Assembly: GCF_001642795.1 (NCBI RefSeq) | Contig: NZ_LKEH01000047.1 | Span: 236,290 to 287,623, forward strand | DNA: 51,334 nucleotides | DNA from: Pseudomonas viridiflava | GTDB taxonomy: Bacteria; Pseudomonadota; Gammaproteobacteria; Pseudomonadales; Pseudomonadaceae | Direction of reading: 5' to 3' | Program-made: the position numbers and the translations under genes | The notes under the pieces: model-generated | Told to the model about the DNA's origin: nothing | The model's input: the letters and a program-made list of their open reading frames with translations, nothing else | Databases searched by the model: none | In this document: positions 34,684 through 44,600 of the stretch, one piece after another | How the letters are laid out: each line of letters begins with the position of its first letter | How positions within the stretch are numbered: the stretch's first letter is position 1

Positions 34684-36180
34684 ATGTTTGAATCCGCTGA
34701 AATCGGTCACGCCATCGACGACGAAACCTACGAGGCCGCCGTGCCAGCCTTGCGCGAAGCGTTGCTCGAAGCCCAGTACGATCTGCATGAGCAGGCCGGA
34801 CGTCAGGTCATCGTGCTGATCAATGGCATCGAAGGTGCGGGCAAGGGCGAGACCGTCAAGCTGCTCAACGAGTGGATGGACCCGCGTTATATCGAAGTGC
34901 GGACCTTCGATCAGCAGACTGACGAAGAACTGGCCCATCCACCGGTCTGGCGCTACTGGCGGCAACTGCCCGCGAAGGGGCGCATGGGGATTTTCTTCGG
35001 CAACTGGTACAGCCAGATGCTGCAGGGCCGGGTGCACGGTCATTTCAAGGATGCGGTGCTGGATCAGGCCATCAGCGCTGCCGAACGTCTGGAAAAGATG
35101 CTCTGCGATGAAGGCGCGGTGATCTTCAAGTTCTGGTTTCACCTGTCCAAGAAGCAGATGAAGTTGCGCCTCAAGACGCTGAAGGACGACCCGTTGCACA
35201 GCTGGCGCATCAGCCCGCTGGACTGGCAGCAGTCCCGGACCTACGACAAGTTCGTGCGCTTTGGTGAGCGTGTGTTGCGCCGTACCAGCCGCGAATATGC
35301 GCCTTGGCATGTCATTGAAGGCGTGGACGCCAATTATCGCAGCCTGACGGTCGGGCGCTTGCTGCTCGAAGGCATGCAGGCGGCACTGAACAAGGTCGAA
35401 ACTGAGGTCAAGTCGCAGAGCGCAGGCCCGCAGGCGAGCCACGACGAAGAGCTGACCCTGCTGGACAGCCTCGACCTGAGCCGCAGTCTGGAAAAGGATG
35501 ATTACAAGGAGGCGCTGATCACCGAGCAGGCGCGCCTGTCCGGCAACCTGCGCGACAAGCGGATGAAGCGTCATGCGCTGGTGGCGGTGTTCGAAGGCAA
35601 CGATGCGGCCGGTAAGGGCGGGGCGATCCGTCGTGTTGCGGCGGCACTGGACCCGAGGCAGTACGCCATCGTGCCGATTGCCGCACCGACCCAGGACGAG
35701 CGCGCTCAGCCTTATCTGTGGCGATTCTGGCGACAGATTCCGGCACGCGGCAAGTTCACCATTTTTGATCGTTCCTGGTACGGGCGCGTGCTGGTGGAGC
35801 GGGTCGAAGGTTTCTGCAGTGAGTCCGACTGGATGCGCGCTTACTCGGAAATCAACGACTTCGAAGAACAGCTCACCGATTTCGGCATCGTGGTGGTGAA
35901 GTTCTGGCTGGCGATTGATGAACAGACCCAACTGGAGCGCTTCGAGGAGCGTGAGCAGATCCCGTTCAAGCGTTACAAGATCACCGAGGACGATTGGCGC
36001 AACCGCAAGAAGTGGCCGCAATACCGTCAGGCCGTCGGCGAAATGGTCGACCGCACCAGCACCGAAATCGCACCCTGGACGCTGGTCGAAGCCAACGACA
36101 AGCGCTGGGCCCGGGTCAAGGTACTGCGCACGCTTAACGAAGCGCTTGAGGCTGCGTTCGCCAAGGACAAGAAGAAGTAA
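34684..36180 (+). CDS. pap: Polyphosphate:AMP phosphotransferase (two-domain PPK2)
   Basis: A 498-residue class II PPK2 that makes ADP from AMP and polyphosphate. Both halves are PPK2 domains. The C-terminal half is complete, with EGNDAAGKGG at 304-313 and FDRSWYGRVL at 361-370. The N-terminal half keeps the P-loop GIEGAGKGE at 48-56, but the second motif reads FGNWYSQML, losing the Asp and Arg; this half is known to be inactive in Pap. The start has GGGAG about 9 bases upstream. Confidence 0.95.
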   Translation: MFESAEIGHAIDDETYEAAVPALREALLEAQYDLHEQAGRQVIVLINGIEGAGKGETVKLLNEWMDPRYIEVRTFDQQTDEELAHPPVWRYWRQLPAKGRMGIFFGNWYSQMLQGRVHGHFKDAVLDQAISAAERLEKMLCDEGAVIFKFWFHLSKKQMKLRLKTLKDDPLHSWRISPLDWQQSRTYDKFVRFGERVLRRTSREYAPWHVIEGVDANYRSLTVGRLLLEGMQAALNKVETEVKSQSAGPQASHDEELTLLDSLDLSRSLEKDDYKEALITEQARLSGNLRDKRMKRHALVAVFEGNDAAGKGGAIRRVAAALDPRQYAIVPIAAPTQDERAQPYLWRFWRQIPARGKFTIFDRSWYGRVLVERVEGFCSESDWMRAYSEINDFEEQLTDFGIVVVKFWLAIDEQTQLERFEEREQIPFKRYKITEDDWRNRKKWPQYRQAVGEMVDRTSTEIAPWTLVEANDKRWARVKVLRTLNEALEAAFAKDKKK

Positions 36181-36189
36181 CAACAACCT

Positions 36190-36274
36190 GTGGGAGGCGG
36201 CTTGTCGGCGATGAACGATGACGCGATTTCCTGACAGACCGCGTCAGCTGCATCGCCGGCAAGCCGCCTCCCAC
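36190..36274. repeat. REP-type inverted repeat, copy 3 (subtype B)
   Basis: The 24-base arms match copy 1 except for one left-arm change (CTTGTCGG). The 37-base spacer AACGATGACGCGATTT... differs from subtype A and contains CTGAC/GTCAG. It lies between the convergent pap and fusion-protein genes, 10 bases after the pap stop. Confidence 0.93.
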
Positions 36275-36324
36275 AAAATCGCTTTTTTTCAGTGGCTTAC
36301 AGATTTCAGCAAGCGTTGCACGAC

Positions 36325-37653
36325 TCACCGCTCACGCAACGCTTCGGCCCGGGCCTTGAGTACCGGCTTGAGCAGGTAATCCAGCACGCTTTTCTCCCCG
36401 GTGATGATGTCCACGGTGGCGATCATGCCGGGGATGATCAGCAGCGGCCTGCTGTCGCTGCCCAGGTGATTGCTGTCGGTGCGCACCTGTATCAGATAGA
36501 AGCTGTTGTCCTTGTCGTCAGTGATGGTGTCGGCGCCGATCAATTCCAGACGCGCAGGCAGGCCGCCATAAAGGGTGTAGTCATACGCGCTGAACTTGAC
36601 CATGGCCTTCTGGCCGGGGTGCAGGAAGGCGACGTCCTGCGGGCGCACTTTCGCTTCGATCAGCAGGTTGTCTTCCAGTGGCACGATTTCCAGCAGGTCG
36701 CTGCCGGGCTGAACCACGCCGCCGATGGTGTTGACCTTGAGGGTCTTGACGATGCCGCGCACCGGCGACACCACTGTCGTACGGCTCATGCGGTCGTCGA
36801 TGGCGATACGGCTGGCGCTGATTCGGGCCAGGTCGTTGCGCTTTTCGTTGAGTTCGCGGGCAGCGTCAGCGCGAAACGCGAGTTCCGATTCCTGCACCCG
36901 GCTTTTGATCTCACTGATGGCCGCCTCGGCCCTCGGGATCGCCAGGGTGTTGGCGTTCATCGAGCCGCGAAGCTCCACCGCGTTACGCTTGAGGCGCAGG
37001 ATTTCCACCGGTGAAACCGCGCCCGAGCTGACCAGTGGCGCCGACATGTCCAGCTCCTGCTGAACCAGCGACAGGCTGCTGCGAAACTGCTCCTGTTTGG
37101 AGCGGAACTCGGCCAGCTCCTGGGTCTTCTGACGCAGTTGCTCGTTGAGCGTGCGTTGCTCGCTGGCCAGTCGCCGCTGCCGGGATGCATACAGCGCCTG
37201 CTCGTCGGCAGCCACTTGCGGGGCGCTGGACGTCACTTCAGCAGGCAACGTCAGCGAACGACCTTCGGCCTCGGCGGCCAGCCGCTCCACTTGCGCGGTC
37301 AGGGTCAGACGGTCAACTTCGCTTTCGCTGCGGCTGGACATGAATCGCGTGTCATCGAGGCGCAGCAGGGTGTCGCCTTTGTCCACCACCTGACCTTCAC
37401 GCACGAAAATATCGCTCACGATCCCGCCTTCCAGGTTCTGGATGACCTGCACCTTGCTCGACGGAATGGCCTTGCCTTCGCCGGTGGTGACTTCTTCCAG
37501 TACCGCGAATCCCGCCCAGAGCAACGCGCTCAGCAACAGTGCGGCGGCAATCCACACTGTCAGGCTCATGGCGCGTGATGAGGGATCGGCCAGCGCGGCA
37601 GACCGATAGGGCAGGAACCTGTGCTCGACGTGACGGCTGCCGGACGTGGTCAT
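36325..37653 (-). CDS. lapC: Type I secretion membrane fusion protein (HlyD/LapC-like)
   Basis: A 442-residue periplasmic adaptor. A membrane anchor lies at about residues 30-51, a biotinyl-lipoyl half near 65-105, a long coiled coil of about 130-290, and a beta-barrel end with RPQDVAFLHPGQKAMVKFSAYDYTLYGGL. AGGAG lies 8 bases before the ATG. It follows the ABC exporter gene by 12 bases. It bridges the inner-membrane ATPase and the TolC-type channel to export the adhesin encoded at 41626. Confidence 0.9.
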   Translation of the reverse strand: MTTSGSRHVEHRFLPYRSAALADPSSRAMSLTVWIAAALLLSALLWAGFAVLEEVTTGEGKAIPSSKVQVIQNLEGGIVSDIFVREGQVVDKGDTLLRLDDTRFMSSRSESEVDRLTLTAQVERLAAEAEGRSLTLPAEVTSSAPQVAADEQALYASRQRRLASEQRTLNEQLRQKTQELAEFRSKQEQFRSSLSLVQQELDMSAPLVSSGAVSPVEILRLKRNAVELRGSMNANTLAIPRAEAAISEIKSRVQESELAFRADAARELNEKRNDLARISASRIAIDDRMSRTTVVSPVRGIVKTLKVNTIGGVVQPGSDLLEIVPLEDNLLIEAKVRPQDVAFLHPGQKAMVKFSAYDYTLYGGLPARLELIGADTITDDKDNSFYLIQVRTDSNHLGSDSRPLLIIPGMIATVDIITGEKSVLDYLLKPVLKARAEALRER

Positions 37654-37665
37654 GAATATTCTCCT

Positions 37666-39831
37666 TCAAACCGGCGCCGGGCCGATCTGGCCCTTGCGCA
37701 GTGCTTCGATGACAGCGTCCTTCGGGCCGTCTGCAACCAGCTTGCCTTGGTCGAGCACCAGTAGGCGGTCGACCAGGGTCAGCATCGACAGACGATGGGT
37801 GATCAACAGCAGGGTCTTGCCGGGAATCAGGCGATGCAGGTGTTGGCGCAGGTGTTCTTCGCTGGCGTTGTCCATGTGGCTGGTAGGCTCGTCGAGCAAC
37901 AGAATGGGCGGGTCCAGCAGCAGGGCGCGAGCCAGCAATACGCTCTGCCGCTGTCCGCCGGAGAGCAACTGGCCGCGCTCGCCGACGGGCCGGTCGAAGC
38001 CTCGCGGATGACGCAGCGCCAGCTCATCGACACCGGTGATGCGCGCTACTTCCAGCATGCGCGTGTCGCTCACCTGGCGTGCGCCCAGTAACAGGTTGTC
38101 GCGCAGGCTGCCCGCCAGCAGCGGCAAATCGTGGGCGGCGTACCCGATCTGTTGGCGCAGTTCGCTGATATCCAGCTGCTGCAGGTCCAGGTTGTCGAAC
38201 AGCACCTGACCTTCGTCCGGCGTGCGAAAGCCCATCAGCAGACGCGCCAGTGTGCTTTTGCCCGAGCCGCTGCGGCCAATGATGCCGACGCGTTCCCCCG
38301 TTTCCAGACTGAAGCGAACCCCGTTCAGCGCCGTTGCACCCTTGGGTTCATAGGCAAAACGCAGGTTGCTGATGCTCACCGCGCCCTTGAGCGGAGGTGT
38401 TTGCAACGGGCGTTTTTCCGGCGCCTGCTCCTGAGGCAATGCCATCAACGCGTCGGTACTTTTCATCGTCAGTTGCGCCTGCTGGTAGCGGGTGATCAGC
38501 CCCGCGACTTGCCCGAGCGGTGCCAGCACCCGGCTTCCCAACATGTAAGTCGCCACCAGCGCACCGACGCTCAGGTGCCCGCCGATGATGCTGTAGACCC
38601 CGGCGACCAGCGTGGCCATGCCGCAGAACTGCTGCACGAACAGTGTGCCGTTGCTGGCCAGTGCGGCGAGGTGACGGGCCTGGCTGTCCAGTCGGTTCAG
38701 AGCGCCGTGGGTGCTTTCCCACTGATGCTGACGTTCATTCTGGGCGTTGCAGGCCTTGAGCGTTTCCAGGCCGCCGAGGGTTTCGATCAGCAAGGCCTGA
38801 CGCGCGGCACCCAGACTCAGGCTTTTCTGCACCGTGTCACGCAGACGAATCTGAATCGCCCAGGCAAAGGCGACCGTCAGCGGAAAGGCCAGCAGTGGAA
38901 TCAACACCAGCCAGCCGCCCAGCAGACCGATGACCGCCAGCATCAGGATCGCGAAGGGCAGGTCAATCAGGCTGGTCAGGGTCACGGCGGTCAGGAACTC
39001 GCGCAGTCCCTGGAAGTCATGAATGCTCTGGGCGAAGCCGCCGACCGTGGCCGGGCGCGCCTTGAGGTTCATGCCGACGATGCGCTCGAACAGCGTCGCG
39101 GAAAGGATCAGGTCAGTCTTGCTGCCCGCCTGATCCAGCAGCCGGGCGCGGATCAGGCGCAGTCCCATTTCGAACAGCGTGCCGATCAGCAGACCGATGG
39201 CCAGCACCCAAAGGGTCGCGGTGGCCTGATTGGGCACCACGCGGTCGTAGGTCTGCATGACGAACAGGGGGACCATCAGGCCGAGCACATTGATCAGCAG
39301 GCTGGCGAGAATCGCGTCGCCATACAGTCTTCGGGACAGTCTTGCGGTGTCGCGAAACCAGGAGGTCACTCTGGGCAGCAGAGGCGAGCGCAGTTGTTCC
39401 AGTTCATGGTGCGGGCTGGCGAACAGCGCCTGACCGGTGTAGCGCTGCGCCAGTTGTTCAGGCGCGACCCACTGCTCGCCGCCCTGGTTTTCCGAGGGCA
39501 GGATCAGCAATCGGCCTGATTCGTCACGACGCACCAGCACCGCGCAACGGTGGTCCTTCAGCAACAGCAGCACGGGCAAGTTGAGCGCGTCGATCTGTTC
39601 CAGATTGCGACGCAGCCAGCGCGCCTGCAGACCGGCGCGGGCAGCGGCCCTTGGCATCAGCGAGGGTTCCAGCCGCTGATTGCTCATCGGCAAACCCACA
39701 CTCAGGCTGGCGCGGCTGTTGGATCGGCCATGCAACCGGCAGAGCATCATCAGGCCGTCGAGCAATGGGTCCTCGACCTCGGTGAACGATGCTTCATGCG
39801 TATCGGCGTCAGGCATTTTCAGACTGTTCAA
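37666..39831 (-). CDS. lapB: Type I secretion ABC exporter (LapB-like)
   Basis: A 721-residue exporter. Residues 20-150 form a degenerate C39-like domain without the catalytic cysteine, as expected for exporters of uncleaved RTX adhesins. The membrane domain is about 165-440. The nucleotide-binding domain has GRSGSGKST, LSGGQRQSVLLARAL, and LLLDEPTSHMD. The start is a TTG at 39831 with GGGAG 7 bases before it; an ATG five codons later has no ribosome site. It is the middle gene of a three-gene operon. Confidence 0.91.
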   Translation of the reverse strand: MNSLKMPDADTHEASFTEVEDPLLDGLMMLCRLHGRSNSRASLSVGLPMSNQRLEPSLMPRAAARAGLQARWLRRNLEQIDALNLPVLLLLKDHRCAVLVRRDESGRLLILPSENQGGEQWVAPEQLAQRYTGQALFASPHHELEQLRSPLLPRVTSWFRDTARLSRRLYGDAILASLLINVLGLMVPLFVMQTYDRVVPNQATATLWVLAIGLLIGTLFEMGLRLIRARLLDQAGSKTDLILSATLFERIVGMNLKARPATVGGFAQSIHDFQGLREFLTAVTLTSLIDLPFAILMLAVIGLLGGWLVLIPLLAFPLTVAFAWAIQIRLRDTVQKSLSLGAARQALLIETLGGLETLKACNAQNERQHQWESTHGALNRLDSQARHLAALASNGTLFVQQFCGMATLVAGVYSIIGGHLSVGALVATYMLGSRVLAPLGQVAGLITRYQQAQLTMKSTDALMALPQEQAPEKRPLQTPPLKGAVSISNLRFAYEPKGATALNGVRFSLETGERVGIIGRSGSGKSTLARLLMGFRTPDEGQVLFDNLDLQQLDISELRQQIGYAAHDLPLLAGSLRDNLLLGARQVSDTRMLEVARITGVDELALRHPRGFDRPVGERGQLLSGGQRQSVLLARALLLDPPILLLDEPTSHMDNASEEHLRQHLHRLIPGKTLLLITHRLSMLTLVDRLLVLDQGKLVADGPKDAVIEALRKGQIGPAPV

Positions 39832-39852
39832 GAGCGTGCTCCCGTTCGCGGC

Positions 39853-41208
39853 TTATTTGAGTTCGGGCAGACGGGCTTCGCTCTGCACCTCGTTCAGCGC
39901 CACTGCTTCGGTCGGCAGTACCACACGCTGTTTGCGCAGCAGCTCACCTTCACTGGCCAGCACCCGGTACATGGCCAGTTCCTCGGTGTAACGCACTTCG
40001 GTGTAGCGACGGCTGGCGTTGTACAGCTCGTTTTCGCTGTCCAGCAGATCCAGCAGGCTGCGCTGGCCCAGCCCGAACTGATCCTGATAAGCCGTGCGCA
40101 CGCGGGTCGTCGATTCGACGTACTCACGGGCAATCGGTGTCTGCTGACGGGCGTTGCTCATGGCATTCCAGGCCAGCGACATGTTCTCGTTGAGCATGCG
40201 CAACGCGTTGTTGCGAATGTCCAATGCCTGACCGGTCTTGTGCGCATTGGAGCGCATGCGCGCCTTGTCGCGGTTGCCGTTGAACAGGTTGTAATTCATC
40301 ACCACGGCGGCGCGCCATTCGTTGTCGTGGCCGCGTTCGCCCTGCAGATTGTCGTTGGCCCCGACCGCCAGCTCCGCGTCGAAGCGCGGGTAGAAAGGGG
40401 CCTTGGCGATTTCGTACTGTTTTTCGGCCGCCTGGACATCGGCCTGCGCCGACTTCAGATAAGGGTTGTTGAGCAACATGCTTTGCTGCGCATCACTCAG
40501 GCTCAGCGGCACTTCGCCCTTGATCGAAGGTGGCGATTCCAGTTCGTCCGGCAGGCGACCCACGGCGCTCTCGAAGCTGGCTTCAGCGTCCGCCAGGTCC
40601 ACCTGAGCGGTGTGAAAGTTATTCTGCGCCAGCGCCCGACGTGCCAGCGACTGATCACGGTCGGCCAGGCTGCCGACGCCTCGCTCGCTGCGCAGGTTGA
40701 TCTGGTCATTGATGCGCAGGTGCGCTTGCAGGTTGTTTTTCGCCAGCGTCAACAGCTCACGGCGCTTGAGTACTTCCAGGTACACCTCGACAGCACGCAA
40801 CGCCAGGCTCTGCGACGTCCCTTGTACGTAGTAGGCCCGCGAGTTGACCACCGCTTGTGTGCGGCCGACTTCGTTCGGCGTGTTGAAACCGTCGAACAAC
40901 AACTGGCGTAGGCGCAGTTCTGACTGGGTGTAGGTCAGGGCTTCGGTGTTATGCCCATAGAGCGCGCGTGTGCTCGGGCTGTCGTTCTTCTGCCTGCCGT
41001 AGGCGGCAATGGCATCAACCACTGGCAGATAACCGCCTTTGGCCACATTCAGCTCTTCATCTGCAGACAATCGTTCATGTTTGCCTGCCTGTATTTCAGG
41101 GTGATTGTCGAGGGTGCTCTGAATCGCTTCGGTCAGTGAAATGGCGTGCGCTTGCGCACAGGCCACTGCCAGGACAACAGCACTGTAAAGCGGAGTTAAA
41201 TCGCGCAT
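39853..41208 (-). CDS. lapE: TolC-family outer membrane protein (LapE-like)
   Basis: A 451-residue outer-membrane channel. A signal peptide ends near residue 22 (AQAHA-IS). The duplicated helical pattern of the TolC fold is clear, with LTEAIQSTLDNHPEIQAGK and AYQDQFGLGQRSLLDLLDSENELYNASRRY. It is the first gene of the secretion operon and lies divergent from the adhesin gene across 417 bases. Confidence 0.92.
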   Translation of the reverse strand: MRDLTPLYSAVVLAVACAQAHAISLTEAIQSTLDNHPEIQAGKHERLSADEELNVAKGGYLPVVDAIAAYGRQKNDSPSTRALYGHNTEALTYTQSELRLRQLLFDGFNTPNEVGRTQAVVNSRAYYVQGTSQSLALRAVEVYLEVLKRRELLTLAKNNLQAHLRINDQINLRSERGVGSLADRDQSLARRALAQNNFHTAQVDLADAEASFESAVGRLPDELESPPSIKGEVPLSLSDAQQSMLLNNPYLKSAQADVQAAEKQYEIAKAPFYPRFDAELAVGANDNLQGERGHDNEWRAAVVMNYNLFNGNRDKARMRSNAHKTGQALDIRNNALRMLNENMSLAWNAMSNARQQTPIAREYVESTTRVRTAYQDQFGLGQRSLLDLLDSENELYNASRRYTEVRYTEELAMYRVLASEGELLRKQRVVLPTEAVALNEVQSEARLPELK

Positions 41209-41625
41209 GGAGGACTTCTCCGTAGGTGGTTCCTGATCGCCAAAAAAGTGACGATTCGTGTGGTGTCAGCCGTATCAGGCGTGTAACAACACAGCTAAGA
41301 ACAACTTTGAGAAAACCTCAGACGCTTTTTTCATAAGGGTTATGCCAAAAAAAACTTATGCGGTTTTTCCATTTCGAGCGATGGTTGTTCGCTAGAAAAT
41401 CGATGTTTCAAGCATTTATGGGCGTCAATAGAAGGTTGTCGTCGCACTGACGAAATATTGTCAGGCGTCTATGTGGACAGTTTTCAGCCCTGAGAGCCTC
41501 AAGCGCGAGGGATGTCGATATTTTGGCGATTATTATTTTTCAGCACCGAGGCGTTACACGCGTACCGAAGTCGAACGTGTTGCCAGGCAGTGACAGCGCT
41601 GATCATTACGACAGTGGAGAAGCCT
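41209..41625. promoter_or_regulatory. Divergent AT-rich control region between secretion operon and adhesin gene
   Basis: The 417 bases hold no gene. They are AT-rich with A8 and T6 tracts, and contain an inverted CATAAG/CTTATG pair (41332-41360). GTCAATAGAAGG near 41426 faintly resembles a FleQ box. Promoters for both divergent transcripts must lie here, but I cannot place them. Confidence 0.5.
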
Positions 41626-44600
41626 ATGGCGAGCGTCATCGGAACAGTGTGGAGAGTCTTGGGCGATGTGTTTGCAGTGGCGGGCAACGGTTCGAAGAGG
41701 CTGCTGGTCGCCGGCGATCGGGTGTTCATCGGCGAACAGTTGCAGGCCGGGTCTGACGGGGCTGTCGCTATCCGGTTGGAGAACGGTCGAGAGCTGACCC
41801 TGGGGCGCGACAGTCGCGTGCTGCTTGATGCGGCCGTGCTCGAGAATCAGGCTCCGCATGTGGAGACCCTTGATCCGCTGACGCCGACACTCGGCATCGT
41901 GACGGCTGCTGATCACGGGTCTTCGAGTGAGGCTGAAGCCAATGCAGGCGGTGGAGGGCACACGGTCGTCATGCTCAGCGAAACCGGCGGCGAGGTTCTG
42001 CCCGTGGTCGGCTTCGCTACCGAGGGATTGGTGATGACGCCGATCTTTCCCGAGGGGCGTGACGTTTTCGTGCGCGACGGTGGGGAAGTCGGAATACCGC
42101 CCGCTAACGTGATTCCACCTGCGCCTGAACCGCCCTTCGTCGAGCCACCTGCCACAGAGCCACCCATCACAGAACCGCCGATCATAGAACCACCTGTCAC
42201 TGAGCCACCGGTAACCGAACCGCCATTGCCCCCTACAAATCCGCCTGTAGAGCCACCAACTGAGCCACCGGTCGAACCGCCTGAGCCCCCAGTCGAGCCC
42301 CCGGTCGATCACTGCGTCAGCGTATCGGGCAGCGAACTGACGCTTCACGAAGCCAATCTGTGCGGCGGCTCGGCGCCTGATCCGGCGGCGCTGACCCAGA
42401 CCGGCAGCTTCATCGTCAGGGCGCCTGACGGTCTGCAGAGTCTGGTGGTCGGCGGCGTAGAAATCGTCAGGGCGGGCGTTGTCATGGACTTCTCTCAGCC
42501 TGTGCTGACTGCGCTGGGCAACAGCCTGAGCATCACCGGCTACGACCCGGTCAGTGGCCAGGTCAGTTACAGCTATACCTTGCTCAACCCTCTGGCGCAC
42601 CCGGACGGCGAGGGTGCCAATACGCTGGGTGAGACCATTGAGGTAGTGGCCGTCGATCACGATGGAGACGTGGGCACTGGACAGCTGGACATCGTCATTG
42701 TCGATGACCAGCCGCTCGCCACCGACATTGCACTGACGGTAACGCCCGTGCCGCAAGACTCGAACCTGCTGCTGATCATCGACAACTCCGACAGCATGAA
42801 GGGCGCGAGCGGCGTCGATGGCCTGTCACGGCTGGACCTGGCCAAACAGGCAATCAACCAGTTGCTCGATCAATACGCCGCCATGGGCGAGGTTCGGGTG
42901 CAGATTGTGACCTTCAACAGCCAGGCCGACCTGCCCGGTTCGGTCTGGGTCGACGTCGCCAGTGCCCGAGACATTATCAACGCACTGGAGGCCGGCAACG
43001 GGACCAACTACGACGCAGCACTGGCGGCTGCACAGCATGCGTTTCTCAGCGCTGGCAGTCTGACGGGCGCGCAGAACCTGGCGTACTTTCTGTCGGACGG
43101 CAACCCTACGCTGTCCCCCGAACATTCCGAACCCAACCACCAGCCCGACCCGAGCCAGGGCGACGGCATCGATGCCGGTGAACAGGCGATCTGGACGGCC
43201 TTTCTCGATGCTCACGGCATCAAGTCGTTCGCCATCGGTATCGGCAGCGACGTCAGCCAGACGTACCTGGACCCTATTGCACACGATGGACAGTCCGGCA
43301 CCGACATGCGCTCGGTGATCGTTCTGGAGCCGCGTGAACTGAATGCAGTGCTCAGTGGCACGGTTCAGGGCAGCACAGAGGGCAGCCTGCTTGCGGGCGG
43401 CACATTCGGTGCCGACGGTGGCTTCGTCAAGGTATTGATGGTCGACGGGTTGGCCTACACCTATGACCGAAGCGGGCAGGGCAGTATGAGCGGTAGTGCG
43501 GGGCAGGCCCACTTCGACAGCGCCGTCCGCACGCTGACCCTGACCACCCAGGCGGGCGGCACCTTTGTGGTGAACATGGAGAGCGGTGCGTTCAGCTACA
43601 CGCCGGGCAGTTCGCGGACGCCTGTTACGGAAAACATCGGTTACGTGCTCAGTGACCATGACGGGGATCTGGCGGGCGCAACGCTGTCGATTCATGTGCG
43701 GCCCTGCGCACCGACGCCAGCGCCCGAAGCCGTTGCCGATCACATCATCACCAACATCCTCGCCCCGAGCATCGAAGTGCCCGCCGCTGCGTTGCTGGCC
43801 AACGATCATTCGCCCAGCGGTGATCCACTGAGCGCGACTCCCACCGTGTTTCAAACGGGCTGGCGGGACGCCGCTTCAGACTTCTCTTCGCCACTGCTGG
43901 ACACGATCCGGTTCTGCGGACAGGAAGATGTACTGGAAAACCGGATCAAGGACCTGCAGCACTCCGATTTTCACGTCACTCATGCAGCGACGGCCACCGT
44001 ACTGCTCAGCGGCTATCTGGGTGCCTGGCAGGGTGACACCTTCAATCATCAGGACCTGTACAGCGTTGAGCTGAAGGCGGGTGAAAAGCTGACGGTCGAT
44101 ACCCGGCAGCTTTCCGATCAGGTCGGACTGGCGTGGCAGATGGACGATGGCGAATTCCACAGTCTGGCGGTAGACGGTTCGTTCACCGCCAGTGAGGACA
44201 GCGTCTATCGGCTGATTCTGATCCACCAGCCTGATCCGGGCGTGTCCAATGAGGGGATGGATTACCAATTGGGCATGAGCATCGACTACAGTCAGGTTAA
44301 TACCACCCCAAGTTATCTAGGCAGCTATCTCATCCAGGACGCGCATGGCGGACAGGACGCTGCGGCAGTCAGTATCGATTACCAGCATGACTCTTGGTTG
44401 CTCGGCACGGATGGCGACGATGTGCTGCTTGCGGCGGGAGGTCATGATTGCCTGAACGGCGGCAACGGCAATGATGTGCTGATCGGCGGGCCGGGCGACG
44501 ACGTGCTGACGGGTGGTGAAGGGCAGGACCGGTTCATGTGGCTGGCGGGTGACACGGGCCATGATCGGGTGACTGATTTCAACGTCGGTATCGATAGCCT

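Noticed and set aside
41420..41440. FleQ box before the adhesin gene
   Set aside because: Only GTCAATA matches; the second half of the palindrome is missing.
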